Below are positions 15,924-26,309 of a DNA stretch of 64,000 nucleotides, piece after piece. The stretch comes from G963704535 sp963704535 (GTDB lineage: Bacteria > Chloroflexota > Chloroflexia > Chloroflexales > Roseiflexaceae). The stretch is from positions 8,308,001-8,372,000 of the forward strand of contig OY969916.1 in the NCBI GenBank assembly GCA_963704535.1. The letters are read 5' to 3'. The position numbers and the translations under genes are program-made. The stretch's first letter is position 1; each line of letters begins with the position of its first letter. Under the pieces are notes generated by a model. The model searched no databases. It was not told where the DNA came from and was given only the letters and a program-made list of their open reading frames with translations.

Positions 15924-17445
15924 TCACCTTCCCAGTGACAGCGCGGCCGCCAGCCGCATCGCCTCGGCGAGCGGCTGCACGCCGCTGCTGATCATCTCCG
16001 TCAAGATGCTCGGGTACAGGCCGGTCAGGATCAGCACCACCGCCAGGATCGTCCCGCCGGCATACTCCTGCCACGTCAGCTTGGGCAGCTTGAAGAAACT
16101 GGGGTCCTTGACCTCGCCCAAGAAGACCGTATAGATCGCGCGCAGAATATAGGCCGCAGTGATCGGGATCGAGACCGCCGCCAGGACGGCGATCAAGGGG
16201 AAGCGCTCCCACATGCCCATAAAGATATTGAACTCGGCCCAGAAGCCGGCGAAGCCCGGCATGCCCATCGACGAGAGCCCGGCCAGGATGAACATCACCG
16301 CCGCGAACGGCATCACCCGCGCGATCCCGCCTAGCTCAGGGAACTGGCGCGTGTGGGTGCGGTCGTAGACCATGCGCCCGACCACCGCGAAGAACAGGGC
16401 GGTCATAATGCCGTGGGCGAACATCTGCAAGACCGCGCCGGTCAGGCCGATCTCATTGGCGGCGGCCAGGCCCATCACCACCAGACCCATATGGCTCACC
16501 GACGAGTAACCGATCATAAACTTGAAGTCGCGCTGGGTCATCGCGATCGTCGCGCCGTACACTGCGTTGACCAATGTCGCGATCGCGATCGGCAGCAGCC
16601 AGAAGTTCGCGCCCTCGGGCAGCAGCCACATGGCGACCCGCAGACAACCATACGCGCCAAGCTTCATCAGCACCCCGGCATGCAGCATCGACACGGCTGT
16701 CGGCGCGGCCACGTGGCCGGTGGGCGACCAGGTATGGAACGGGAACATGCCCGCCAGCACCGCGAAGCCCAGGAACATCGGCGGGAAGAAGGCGATCTGG
16801 AAGTTGCGCGAGAACGGGGCCAACTGTGCCAGCAGGCGCATGTCGAAGGTGTGCAGCGTGCTGCCGAAGTAGACCGCGACCATACCCAGGATGATAAAAG
16901 CCGAGCCGCCCATCAGGTACAGCGTCAGCTTCATTGCGCCGTACTCTTTGCGCGTGCTGCCCCAGATGCCGATCAGCAGGTACATCGGCAGCACGGCCAA
17001 CTCATAGAAGACGAAGAGCAGGAACAGGTCGATCGAGACAAACACGCCGTAGACCCCGGCCGCCAGCAGCAGCAGCAGAATCCAGTACTCGCGGGTGCGA
17101 TTCTCGATGTTCCAGCTGATCAAGCGCGCCGGTGAAAATCACAAAGCCGTTCAGGATCACCATCGGCAGGCTGACGCCATCGACGCCCAGGATATAGTTG
17201 ATCCCAAGCTGCGGCAGCCACGGCCACTCCTCGACAAACTGGAGCTTGGCCGGGCTGCTGTAGTCGTACGCGAAGTAAACCAGCAGCGAGAGCACCAGCG
17301 AGATAAAGGCGAAGCTCGCGCCGACGATCCGGATCTGCTCCTTCCGCTCCGGGCTCATAAACATCATGATCAGCGCGGGCACAAGCAGACTAAGCCAGAT
17401 CAGGCTGAGCCAGGGCACGCCGGCCGGGAGATCAAATAAATGCAT
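15924..17445 (-). CDS. nuoM: NADH-quinone oxidoreductase subunit M, second copy (frameshifted in this sequence)
   Basis: An antiporter-like proton-pumping subunit of complex I, 506 residues once a single inserted base near 17125 is removed (GCGCTTGATC where GCGCTGATC restores ALISWNIENR). The N-terminal part ending FVIFTGA is in one frame and the rest in another. Family features include GVDGVSLPMVIL, a conserved glutamate in FVFYELAVLPMYLLIG, and FHTWSPTGHVAAPTA. The stop is intact. Two adjacent nuoM genes are a feature of this operon. The frameshift is best explained as a sequencing error because all residues around it are conserved. Confidence 0.92.
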
Positions 17446-17468
17446 CTCGTTACACCCTCAATCGTACG

Positions 17469-19180
17469 TCACAGAGCCCGGGTAAACACCTGCACCAGCG
17501 CCGTCGCGGTCTGGTTGGCCAGGTCCAGGATCGGCGCCGGGTAGACCCCCAGGATCAGCAGCGCGACCAGCAGCGGGACGACGGCCAGGAACTCAAGGCT
17601 GGACACACGCATATCGGTCAGGCCGCGCCAGCGCTCGTTGAGCGGCCCGTTGAAGATCCGCCCATACATCTGGAGCAGCGCCATGCGCCGTCACCACCAG
17701 GCCGATCGTCGATAGCAGCGTGAAGAATGGCAGCGTCGGCCAGACGCCCCGGAAGATAAAGAACTCGCCCACGAAGCCGGCCAGGCCCGGCAGCCCCAGG
17801 TTGGCGAACATCGCCACACCCATCACGCCGGCGAACATCGGCATCACCTGCCGCAGGCCGCCCCACTCGCGCAAGTTATACGTACCGGTGCGCGCATAGA
17901 GCATCCCCGCCAGCAGAAACAGCGCGCCGGTCGAGAGGCCGTGAGCGACCATCTGCATCACGGCGCCGTTGACGGCGATCGCCCGGCTCTGTGCATCGGC
18001 GATCGGGCCACCGGCGGCCGTAGCGGCGATCGCCAGCGCCACATAGCCCATATGATTGATCGACGTGTAGCCGATCAGCCGCTTCACATCGCCGCCGGTG
18101 TAGGAGAGCGCCCCAAACGCGCCGGCGACGATCCCGATCAGCGCCAGCGCGCCGATCACCGGCGCGAAGAGCTGCGCCGCCTCCGGCATGAACGGCAGCA
18201 AGATCCGTAGCATGCCGTAGGCGCCCATCTTCGACATCACCGCCGAAAGCAGGATGGAGCCAGCCGTCGGCGCCTCGGAGTAGGCATCCGGCAACCACGT
18301 ATGGAACGGCCACACCGCCAGCTTAATCGCGAAAGCAATAAAGATCGCCCAGAACGCCACCGACCCATACAGCAGCGGGAAGCGGCCCAGGTAGTTGATG
18401 ACGCCGGTCTGGTCGAGGTAGTTGAACATGATCTGCTGGAGGGTGATACCGGTCTCGAAGCCCTCAGTCGGCAACCCCTGCCCCAGCCGCCCCAGCACGA
18501 TCAGGTCGAAGGTCCCCTGCGCTCCAGTGGCCACCTCGCGCGCGGCAGCCTGCGTGGCGACGTAGAAGAACTGGAACAGCAGCAGCATGCCGACCGAGCC
18601 GCCCATGGTGTAGACGAAAAACTTAAACGCCGCCGAGCGCCGCCGCCGCTCCGCATCAGCATCGCGCTCGTGCAGCCGCCCCCAACTCTGGATGATGAAA
18701 TAGGCCGGGACCAGGCTGAACTCCCAGAAGATAAAGAAGAAGAAGAAGTTCAGCGCGACAAAGAAGCCCAACATCGCCGCTTCGAGCAGGAACAGCAGCG
18801 CGTAGTGCATCTTCGTCCGCTCTTGGACGTTGAACGAGGCCAGCATTGCGATCGGCGCCATTACCGCCGTCAAGATCACCAGCGGCAGGCTGATACCGTC
18901 GACGCCCAGAAAATAGTCGACTTGGATGGCCTCGATCCAGTCGATCTTGCTCGACAAACTGGACCACGCCCTGGCCGTCGCCCACCAGCGTCGGGTCGAA
19001 GCCCGCCCACAGGTAGGCCGCCAGGCCGATCGGAATCAGCGACCAGGCCGTCGCCCCGATCTTCACGAGCCGGTCGGGCAGCTTCGCGGCGGCCGCCAAG
19101 GCCACCAGCAGCACACCCACCAGCGGCGTGAGCACCAGCAAGGTCAGCCAGACGCCATCGCTAAACTGAAGATACTTCAT
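17469..19180 (-). CDS. nuoM: NADH-quinone oxidoreductase subunit M, first copy (two frameshifts in this sequence)
   Basis: A proton-pumping antiporter-like subunit, 569 residues if one extra C near 18953 (FVEKIDWIEAI restored) and one near 17689 (VTAMALLQMYG restored) are removed. The true start is ATG 19180 (MKYLQFSDGVWLT) after CGGAGAGAG. Conserved parts are DYFLGVDGISLPLVIL, FFIFWEFSLVPAYFII and WPFHTWLPDAYSEAPTAGS. It is longer than the second copy because of a charged loop (ERDADAERRRRSAA) and an insertion near GTFDLIVLGRLGQG. It lies directly downstream of the IS5-family insertion, so its expression now depends on read-through or on an IS promoter. Confidence 0.92.
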
Positions 19181-19218
19181 TGTCACTCTCTCCGGGAGGC
19201 TGGAACATCTCACAATCT

Positions 19219-19271
19219 GTGGTGGAAACGGGATCTTGAAGGGGCAACCCCTCAAACTCCCCCTTTTCAGG
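19219..19271. repeat. GTTTGAGGGG palindrome H2
   Basis: GTGGTGGAAACGGGATCTTG leads into GAAGGGGCAACCCCTCAAAC and ends CTCCCCCTTTTCAGG. It lies between nuoM and the IS5-family element. Confidence 0.7.
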
Positions 19272-19293
19272 CCATGAAGCGCCCCGGCTACTA

Positions 19294-20258
19294 GGCTCTT
19301 TCTGCCAATCCGCTTTCCGGTATCAAGCCGCTGCGGCGGCATGCGAGAGGAGGCGAAGATAGCGTTCGATAAACGCCAGCTTGACCAGTCCCAAGTAGTT
19401 GAGTGCCAGCTTCTCGTAGCGCGTCGCGATCGCACGACACTCTTTCAGCCAGCCCACGCACTGCTCGATCGTAGAGCGACGGCGATACAGCACGCAATCA
19501 TAGGTCACTGGGCGACCAGGTTTTGGTTTTCCACTGCGCCGTTTGGGTGGAATGATTGGTTTGATACCACGCGAGCGCAACCAGTGGCGGATGCGCTGAG
19601 CGTCGTAGGCGCGGTCGGCCGCCAAGCGACGTGGTCGTCGTCGGATGCGTCCGCTAGCGCGTGGGATGGCCACCTGCTCCATCACGGTTTCGACCTGTGT
19701 TGATTCGTGAGTTTGCCCAGGCGTGAGACAGACATCGAGCGGCACGCCGTTGCCGTCACTCAGCAGATGGATTTTGGTGCTAAAGCCACCCACCGATCGT
19801 CCGAGTGCGTGGTTGCCGGGTTCGGAGTTGCCGTCAGGTCCGCTTTTTTCGGCTCCAGCAGCGGCGCGGTGGGCACGCACGATCGTGCTATCGAGCGACC
19901 ATTGCTCCCAGTCGATAATGCCTTGTGCATCCAGTTTGGTTTGGAGCGTCTTGAGGATGCGATCCCAGATGCCGTTGCGGCGCCAGGTGGTGTAGCGGTC
20001 ATAGATTGTTTTCCAGTTGCCATAGCGTTCAGGAATATCGGGCCAGGGCGCGCCGGTGTGCAAACGCCAGAGGATGCCGTTGATAATCGGACGGTGCTCT
20101 TTGTAAGGATGACCAGTCTTGCCATCATTGGTCGGTAAATCTGGCTCAATCAGCGCATACTGTTCGTCAGTCAGTTCGTAGCGTGCCATCATTGCTCCGG
20201 TCTCATTATGGTAAACCTATAGTCTACCACAACCGCTACCGGATTGTCAGAAAGAGCC
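19294..20258 (-). mobile_element. IS5-family insertion sequence inserted at the nuoL stop codon
   Basis: The inverted ends are GGCTCTTTCTGCCAATCCG (19294-19312) and, on the other strand from 20258, GGCTCTTTCTGACAATCCGG. TA flanks both ends (19292-19293 and 20259-20260), which fits the 2-bp target duplication of the IS427 branch. Length is ~965 bp with one intact transposase gene. Confidence 0.9.
19323..20192 (-). CDS. IS5-family (IS427-type) transposase
   Basis: An intact 289-residue DDE transposase. The N-terminal DUF4096-like domain reads YELTDEQYALIEPDLP and GILWRLHTGAPWPDIPERYG. The catalytic acids are in WSLDSTIVRAH, AADRAYDAQRIR, and the glutamate of STIEQCVGWLKECRAIATRYEK split around the YREK-like motif. 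The frame is uninterrupted, unlike several neighbours, and the inverted ends are well preserved, suggesting recent movement. It is transcribed in the same direction as the nuo operon. Confidence 0.95.
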   Translation of the reverse strand: MMARYELTDEQYALIEPDLPTNDGKTGHPYKEHRPIINGILWRLHTGAPWPDIPERYGNWKTIYDRYTTWRRNGIWDRILKTLQTKLDAQGIIDWEQWSLDSTIVRAHRAAAGAEKSGPDGNSEPGNHALGRSVGGFSTKIHLLSDGNGVPLDVCLTPGQTHESTQVETVMEQVAIPRASGRIRRRPRRLAADRAYDAQRIRHWLRSRGIKPIIPPKRRSGKPKPGRPVTYDCVLYRRRSTIEQCVGWLKECRAIATRYEKLALNYLGLVKLAFIERYLRLLSHAAAAA

Positions 20259-22505
20259 TAGAACGCATACAGGTAGATAATCCCAATGATCACCACGCCC
20301 ATAAAGATCAGCGAGGCGTAATCCTGGATCTTGCCGGTGATCGTCTGGCGCAGGCCGTTGCCGCTGCCGACCGTCCCATCCGCCAGCGCGTCGGCGCCGT
20401 CGTTCAGGATCGTGTCATCGATAATGAAATTGAGCCGTCCGAAGAACATCGTGAGCAGGCCGGTGCCGTTGAGCACTCCGTCGAGCACCCGCCGGTCGAA
20501 CCAGTTCCACGCCAGCGCCAGCCCGTAGGACAGTCGCCCGAATAGGTTCGCGTACAGCTCGTCGAAGTAGAACTTGCGGTTCAGCAGCCGGAACACGCCC
20601 GGCATCATGCGCTCCAGCGGGTCCGGGTCCTGGGCCGTCGCAAAGGCATTGCGGTAAAGCAGCCAGCCTAAGCCGATGCCCGCCAACGCCAGAACCGTCG
20701 CGATTCCGGCCGTGAGTGCATTAAACTCAGCCGCTTCCTGCCCAAAAAACGTGCTGAGCCAGTGGAAGCCCGGCAGATTGGCGAAGCCGGCGACGACGGC
20801 AAAAATCGCCAGGATGATCAGCGGCAGCGTCATCGTCCAGGGGCTCTCGTGCGGGTCGTGGCCGCCATGGCCGTGCTCGCCGGCCACCGGGTGCGCGTCG
20901 GCGTGGCCGTGTGTGTGCTCCACCGCCTGCGGCTCGCTTGGGTGTGTGTCAAGACGCGGGTGGTGCCCGCGGAACGTGCCGAAGAAGACCAAAATCACCT
21001 GGCGGGTCATATAGAACGCTGTCAGGAACGCGGCGATCGTCAGCATGATCCAGACGACCAGATGACCGCCGCCAAAGGCGTCGGCCAGGATCTCGTCCTT
21101 GCTCCAGAACCCGGCAAACGGCGGAATGCCGGCCAGCGCCAGGTAGCCCGCCATATACGTTAGCCATGTTACCGGCATAAACCGGCGCAGACTGCCCATA
21201 TTGCGGATGTCCTGGGCGGTGTTCGAGTCGTGGCCGACGGTCGCCTCCATGCCGTGGATCACCGAGCCGGAGCCGAGGAACAGCAGCGCCTTGAAGAATG
21301 CGTGCGTCAGCAGGTGGAACATCCCCGCCACCCAGCCGCCGATCCCTAGCGCTGCGACCATAAAGCCAAGCTGCGAGAGGGTCGAGTACGCCAGGATGCG
21401 CTTGACGTCGTACTGCGCCGACCGCGATCAGCGCCGCGAACAGCGCCGTGAACGCGCCGATCGCCGAGACGACGAGCAGCGCGGTGCCGCCGTCGGCCTC
21501 GAAGATCGGGTAGGTGCGCCCGACCAGGAACACGCCCGCTGCGACCATCGTGGCCGCGTGGATCAGCGCCGAGACGGGGGTCGGCCCCTCCATCGCGTCC
21601 GGCAGCCAGACGTGCAGCGGGAACTGGGCCGACTTGCCGACCGTGCCGCAGAACAGCAGCAGCGCGATCCCGGTCGCCACACTAATGCCGAGCGCGGTGG
21701 GCGCCGCCCCGATCCGCTCAAGGAACTGAGGGTTGAAGATCTGCCCCTCGCCGAAGCCGAAGTCAAGCGTGCCGGCTTGGGTCCACAGGAAGGCTAGGCC
21801 GACCATAAACAGCACATCGCCCACGCGGGTGGTGATAAACGCCTTGATCGCCGCCTGGCGCGGGGTGATCTGTTGTGGGTCGCGGTAGACCTTGTTATAC
21901 CAGAAGCCGATCAGCAGGTACGAGCACAAGCCCATCAGCTCCCAGGCCATAAAGAACAGCAGCAGATTGCTGGCCAGGACCATCAGGAGCATCGCGGCGG
22001 TGAACAGCGAGATAAACGAGAAGAAGCGCGCCTGGCGCTCGTCGTGGGCCATGTAGCCGAGCGAGAACAGGTGGATGCAGGTCGAGGCGATTGTCACCAT
22101 CACCAGCATCGCCGCCGCTGCCGGGTCGATGTAGTAGCCCATGGTGAAGGCCCGGTCCCCGCCGGTCGGTGCCCAGCGGATGGTCTGGACGATATTGGGC
22201 CCAGGAAAGCCGCTGAAGCCGTGATGGGCCTCACCACCCTGTTCCTCGCCCGCAGGGCTCTCAGCCTCCCCGGCGCCCTCGGCGACCGGCGCGTTGCTCT
22301 CGCCCGACACGGCGGCGCTCGCCACGTGGCGCCCCTGCGCGACCTCCGCGCCGACGCCCAGCGCAACCACCATCGCCGCGACCATCAGCAAGATCGCCAG
22401 CCAGCCGCTAACCAATTTGTTTTGTCGAACCGGAGTCAGCGTGATAATCGCGAAGCCCAGCAGCGGGAGGAGCGGGATCAGCCAGGCAATTTCGAGAAAT
22501 CCCAT
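20258..22505 (-). CDS. nuoL: NADH-quinone oxidoreductase subunit L (frameshifted in this sequence)
   Basis: The largest antiporter-like subunit of complex I, 748 residues once one extra G near 21420 is removed (restoring LIAVAQYDVKRILAYST). Features are LLFFMAWELMGLCSYLLIGFWY, FPLHVWLPDAMEGPTPVSALIHAATMVAAG split by the usual spacing, and a His-rich loop (HTHGHADAHPVAGEHGHGGHD) before the C-terminal lateral helix region. An acidic, Gly-rich insertion (VAEGAGEAESPAGEEQGGE) near residue 75 is unusual. The stop codon is made from the TA target duplication plus the last base of the IS5-family element. The pre-insertion sequence would also have read TAG. Confidence 0.93.
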
Positions 22506-22538
22506 ACGTCGTGCCCCTAGCTACAGATGCGTATCAGG

Positions 22539-22585
22539 ACGTGTTAAGTGTTGCGTGATCGTACGTAACACGTAACACGTAACAC
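22539..22585. repeat. Heptamer-repeat hairpin 7 (unit ACACGTA)
   Basis: ACGTGTTAAGTGTTGCGTGA faces TACGTAACACGTAACACGTA. It lies between nuoK and nuoL. Confidence 0.85.
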
Positions 22586-22586
22586 A

Positions 22587-22913
22587 TCATCCCTTCAGCG
22601 TATCGACCTCGTCGGCATTGACCGTCAGGCGCGTGCGGTAGATCGCGATAATCATCGCCAGCCCCACGGCTGCCTCGGCCGCCGCGACGGTGATGATAAA
22701 CAAAGCGAACACCTGCCCGGCCACCACATTCGGCTCCAGATAGCGCCAGAAGGCGACCATGTTGATATTGACCGCGTTCAGCATTAGCTCGACGCCCAGC
22801 AGGATGCCGACGGTGTTGCGCCGCGAAAGCGCGCCGAACAGCCCGATACAGAACAGCGCGCCCGCCACGATCAGCACCCACGAGAGCGGAACTGAGTCAA
22901 CCATACTTGTCAT
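22587..22913 (-). CDS. nuoK: NADH-quinone oxidoreductase subunit K
   Basis: A 108-residue membrane subunit with three transmembrane helices (LSWVLIVAGALFCIGLFGAL, NTVGILLGVELMLNAVNINMV, FALFIITVAAAEAAVGLAM). The conserved buried glutamates, in GVELMLNAVN and AAAEAAVGL, are present. The ATG at 22913 has AGGTG eight bases upstream. It sits between nuoJ and nuoL, separated from each by a heptamer-repeat hairpin. Confidence 0.95.
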   Translation of the reverse strand: MTSMVDSVPLSWVLIVAGALFCIGLFGALSRRNTVGILLGVELMLNAVNINMVAFWRYLEPNVVAGQVFALFIITVAAAEAAVGLAMIIAIYRTRLTVNADEVDTLKG

Positions 22914-22929
22914 ACAAGCACCTTCATAT

Positions 22930-23003
22930 CTGAGATTAGAGATCGGAGATTAGAGGTTGGAGATTGCGTGTTTCAATCCCTAATCTCCAATCTCCAATCT
23001 CTC
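22930..23003. repeat. Heptamer-repeat hairpin 8 (unit GGAGATT)
   Basis: Degenerate GAGATTAGAGATCGGAGATT and GGTTGGAGATT units face CCCTAATCTCCAATCTCCAA. It lies between nuoJ and nuoK and uses the same unit as hairpins 2 and 15. Confidence 0.85.
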
Positions 23004-23004
23004 G

Positions 23005-23658
23005 TCATGGTTGGCTTGGCGCACTGCCGGTGCTCTGAGAATCGGGAGTAGTTGGCGCGACGGCGGGCTTGAGCGGCTGCTCCTGCTTGCGTCGCAGCGC
23101 GACCTCCTCGGCCAGGGTCAGCACCTTGCGGCGTCCGGTGCGCTCTTCGGAGGCGATCACGATCGCGCCGATCAGCGCGACCAGCAGCAGCACCGAGGCG
23201 ATCTCGAACGGGAACAGGTACTCGCGCATGAACGCCGTGCCCAACTCGCGCACCGAGGCGATCGCCGCCTCCTGGCCGGGCGCCGACGGCGGCACCCTAT
23301 CCCACTGACGCTGGTAGTTCAGCACCGTCGGCACCACCAGGAGGCCAAACAGCGCCGCAGCGACGACCAGCGCGACCCACCAGCGCTGATGGAGCTGGCG
23401 CACCCCCTCGCCGGTGACATGGCGGGTCAGCATGATCGCGAACAGGATCAGGATCGAGATCGCGCCCACGTAGACCAGCACCTGCACCACAGCGACGAAC
23501 TCGGCCTCCATCAGCAGGTAGAGCGCAGCCACGCAGAAGAACGAGGTGATCAGCCACAGCGACGCGTGGATGATATTCTTGACCGTCACGACCATGACGG
23601 CCGCCACCAGCGTCAGCGCCGAAAGGATACAAAAGATAATTAAAATCAGAACGCTCAT
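23005..23658 (-). CDS. nuoJ: NADH-quinone oxidoreductase subunit J
   Basis: A 217-residue membrane subunit starting MSVLILIIF at 23658, after AAAGGGAATGAG; the longer frame adds nine unlikely residues. Five hydrophobic segments are visible, including the flexible third helix region VLVYVGAISILILFAIMLTRHVTG that is conserved in NuoJ. A long loop (about residues 110-140) and a Pro/Thr-rich C-terminal tail (KPAVAPTTPDSQSTGSAPS) are extra compared with the family. It lies between nuoH and nuoK. Confidence 0.94.
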   Translation of the reverse strand: MSVLILIIFCILSALTLVAAVMVVTVKNIIHASLWLITSFFCVAALYLLMEAEFVAVVQVLVYVGAISILILFAIMLTRHVTGEGVRQLHQRWWVALVVAAALFGLLVVPTVLNYQRQWDRVPPSAPGQEAAIASVRELGTAFMREYLFPFEIASVLLLVALIGAIVIASEERTGRRKVLTLAEEVALRRKQEQPLKPAVAPTTPDSQSTGSAPSQP

Positions 23659-23734
23659 CTCATTCCCTTTGACATAGGATGGCATGAGAACCGAGACGCC
23701 ACTCAGTCCTCACTCTTCAGTCCTCGATGCCCAA

Positions 23735-25081
23735 CTACGGCAGGGAGGCCGCGCCAAAGGCCTGATCCTCGGCCAGCTCGGCTGGAGTTTCGTCGGGCCG
23801 CCGGCGATTGATTTGCAGCAGCCAGAGGTAGGCCCCGAGATTGATCGCCAATGTGACGACCAGGGCAAACAGTTGGCGTGCCCAGGCGGACGCTGTCTCT
23901 AACCATATGAGCCACCCGAACAAGTCCACCCCAGAGATGACCAAGTGCGCCGTCCACTTTTGGTCACTGCCCCACAGCATAAATGCCACCCACAGCGCCA
24001 CACTGAGGATGTTGACCAGCGTGAGCGGCAGCAGGAACTTCCAGGCGAAGTTCATCAACTGGTCGACCCGCAGGCGGGGATAGGCGCCGCGGATCCAGAT
24101 CATGGCGAAGAACAGGAACCAGGTCTTGACCATCATATAGACGAGCGAGAGCACGCCGCCGAAGAACTCACCCGCGCCGCCCAGGCTCACCAGTTGCGTC
24201 ACACCAGGTCCCTGCCAGCCGCCCAGAAACGCGGTCGTGGCGACCATCGAGAGCACGAAGTTGAGCAGGAACTGGCCGATGTAGAACACGCCGAACTTCA
24301 TGCCGCTATACTCAGTCATATAGCCGGCCACGATCTCCGAGTCGGCCTCGGGGATGTCGAACGGCGTGCGTTCGCCCTCGGAGAGCACACAGATATAAAA
24401 GATCACGCCAGCCAGGAAGCCCACCGGCGTAAAGATAAACCAGCCCAGGCCCAGGTCCGGCACGCCGTAGGTGCTGAGCGTGTTGCCCATGAACGGAATG
24501 CCGGCCTGAAGATCCGGCAGCCTGGCCAGCGACATGGTGCCCGTCAGCAGGACGACGCTGAGCAGCGCGAGGACCGCTGGGATCTCGTAGGAGACCATCT
24601 GGGCCACCGCACGCATCGCGCCAAGCAGCGCGAACTTATTGTTCGAGCCCCACCCGGCCATCATCAAGCCGACCGCCGACACCGACGAGACCGCGATGAT
24701 GAACAGTACCGCCACATTGCTATCGGCCGGGACGACCCCGCGTGCCCACGGCACCACCGCAAACATAAACATCACCGGCGCGGTCGCGATGATCGGCGCC
24801 AGCAAATGCACCCATTTATCGGCCGCGCGCGGGACGATGTCTTCCTTGGTGAACATCTTCACCGCGTCGGCGACCGATTGAAGCAGGCCCGCCGGCCCGA
24901 CGCGATTCGGCCCCAGACGATCCTGCATCCGAGCCACGGCGCGGCGCTCAAGCCACACCTGCATCATCATCGTCACCGGCGCGACGATTAGAATAACCGT
25001 GGTGATGATCACATAGGCGATCAGATGGATCAGCCATTCGGGAGCCACGCCGCCCAGGATAGATCGTAGAGCGTCAACCAT
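23735..25081 (-). CDS. nuoH: NADH-quinone oxidoreductase subunit H
   Basis: A 448-residue membrane subunit that links the peripheral arm to the proton-pumping arm and lines the quinone site. Hallmarks are ERRAVARMQDRLGPNRVGP, GLLQSVADAVKMFTKEDI, SEGERTPFDIPEADSE and the later IRGAYPRLRVDQLMNFAWK. About eight transmembrane helices are visible. The C-terminal extension (RRRPDETPAELAEDQAFGAA) is longer than usual. The gap to nuoI upstream holds palindrome H3 and a pair of AGACCTGWCAGGTCT palindromes. Confidence 0.96.
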   Translation of the reverse strand: MVDALRSILGGVAPEWLIHLIAYVIITTVILIVAPVTMMMQVWLERRAVARMQDRLGPNRVGPAGLLQSVADAVKMFTKEDIVPRAADKWVHLLAPIIATAPVMFMFAVVPWARGVVPADSNVAVLFIIAVSSVSAVGLMMAGWGSNNKFALLGAMRAVAQMVSYEIPAVLALLSVVLLTGTMSLARLPDLQAGIPFMGNTLSTYGVPDLGLGWFIFTPVGFLAGVIFYICVLSEGERTPFDIPEADSEIVAGYMTEYSGMKFGVFYIGQFLLNFVLSMVATTAFLGGWQGPGVTQLVSLGGAGEFFGGVLSLVYMMVKTWFLFFAMIWIRGAYPRLRVDQLMNFAWKFLLPLTLVNILSVALWVAFMLWGSDQKWTAHLVISGVDLFGWLIWLETASAWARQLFALVVTLAINLGAYLWLLQINRRRPDETPAELAEDQAFGAASLP

Positions 25082-25147
25082 CGTCGTACCCCAATCACCG
25101 TTTTATAGTCGTTCTAAGAGCAATACTTTTCAAATAAGGCTGAGATC

Positions 25148-25205
25148 AGACCTGACAGGTCTTGGGGAAGGCATCGATAGCGCCTGAGTCAGACCTGTCA
25201 GGTCT
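25148..25205. repeat. Pair of AGACCTGWCAGGTCT palindromes
   Basis: AGACCTGACAGGTCT (25148-25162) and AGACCTGTCAGGTCT (25191-25205) are perfect 7+1+7 palindromes spaced 43 bases start to start in the nuoI-nuoH gap. They could be a dispersed repeat or operator sites. Similar repeats are common in this phylum, as far as I recall. Confidence 0.7.
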
Positions 25206-25219
25206 TAACAACATCTCGA

Positions 25220-25280
25220 TGTGTGGAAAGGGATTCTTGAGGGGCTTGCCCCTCAAACTCCCCCTTTCGGACAATACTCT
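25220..25280. repeat. GTTTGAGGGG palindrome H3
   Basis: GTGTGGAAAGGGATTCTTGA and GGGGCTTGCCCCTCAAACTC end in CCCCTTTCGGACAATACTCT. It lies directly after the nuoI stop. Confidence 0.75.
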
Positions 25281-26309
25281 AACCACGCTTAGCCAGGTTC
25301 CCGGAGCGGATCGCCTTGAGCCGTTCGAGCTTGTCCTCCGCCATCACCGTGTTCTCCGGCACGCCGCCGAGCAGATTATCGCCGCTGAACGGTATGCTGT
25401 TGCCCGACATACGGGCGGCCCGAACCGGCGCCACAGGCACTGCCTCGACGACCTCTTCGGCGACGTCAGCCGGCCCATCGGTGGCGACCGGCGCCGCAGC
25501 GGTCGCCCCGCCGCCCTTGCCTGCATTCGCCGCCCGGATCGCCGCCAGACGCGCCAGCTTCTCGTCCGACATATTCTTGCCGACCGCCGCCACCGGCGCG
25601 GCCGGCTTCGCGGCGGCTGGGGCTGCACCGGTCGCCGGCCGCGCGGCGGCGGGAGCGGCCTTCTGCACCTTGCTGACCATCTGCGGCGCGATGCCGATCG
25701 CGCCGCTGCGCCGCTTGACACTGCCCTGAAGCTTCTTGTACGCGCCGTCCTTGACCTCGGCCCACATCGTCGGGGCGAGCGCCGCATAGTACGAGACCGG
25801 CCGGTCGAGCCCGGCCTTGTCGACCGTCATCGTCGGGTGGTCGGAGGTCGAAAGCTCGAACGCATGGTCCATCTTGATCGCGTCGAAGGGGCAGACCTCG
25901 TGGCACAGGCCGCAACTCATGCAAGCGTCGTACTCGATAATAAACTCATCCACCGCCGGCACAGCCTTGCCGGTGGTAGGGTCGGTGGACTGCTTGATAT
26001 GGATGACCTGCGGCGGGCAGATCCGCTGGCACTGGAAGCACGAGGTACATAACTCCTGGCCGGTCGCATCATCGTACAGCAGGATCGGGAAGTTGCGGTA
26101 GGCTTCCGGCAGCGCAAGCTGCTCCTCCGGGTACTGAACCGTGAAATTGCCGCTCGTACTCGCCTGGGGCGCTCAAGATCCTTGCGAAACGCGCTGAAGA
26201 AATGCCTAATGACGACATCAAGCCCGGCCAGCAATTTCGGAACGGGGCGAAGCTGCTGCCCGCCGCGGTTGACCACGTAGACTTTGCTGCGTCCAATCTC
26301 AACTGTCAT
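25279..26309 (-). CDS. nuoI: NADH-quinone oxidoreductase subunit I with long C-terminal tail (frameshifted in this sequence)
   Basis: A ferredoxin-type subunit carrying two [4Fe-4S] clusters that pass electrons to quinone. It is 343 residues if one missing C in a CCCC run near 26172 is restored (joining RKDLERPQ to ASTSGNFTVQYPEEQ). The cluster motifs are CTSCFQCQRICP and CMSCGLCHEVCP. It is about twice the usual length. After ~residue 200 comes an Ala/Pro-rich tail with two similar segments, DEKLARLAAIRAANAGKGG and EDKLERLKAIRSGNLAKRG. The start overlaps the nuoD stop (ATGA). The tail is not known from ordinary NuoI. Confidence 0.92.

Noticed and set aside
14618..24991. Long plus-strand reading frames opposite the nuo genes (for example 16353-17135 and 23945-24991)
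   Set aside because: They are antisense shadows of high-GC genes: no RBS, compositionally odd (His/Arg/Gln-rich) and overlapping well-supported complex I genes.
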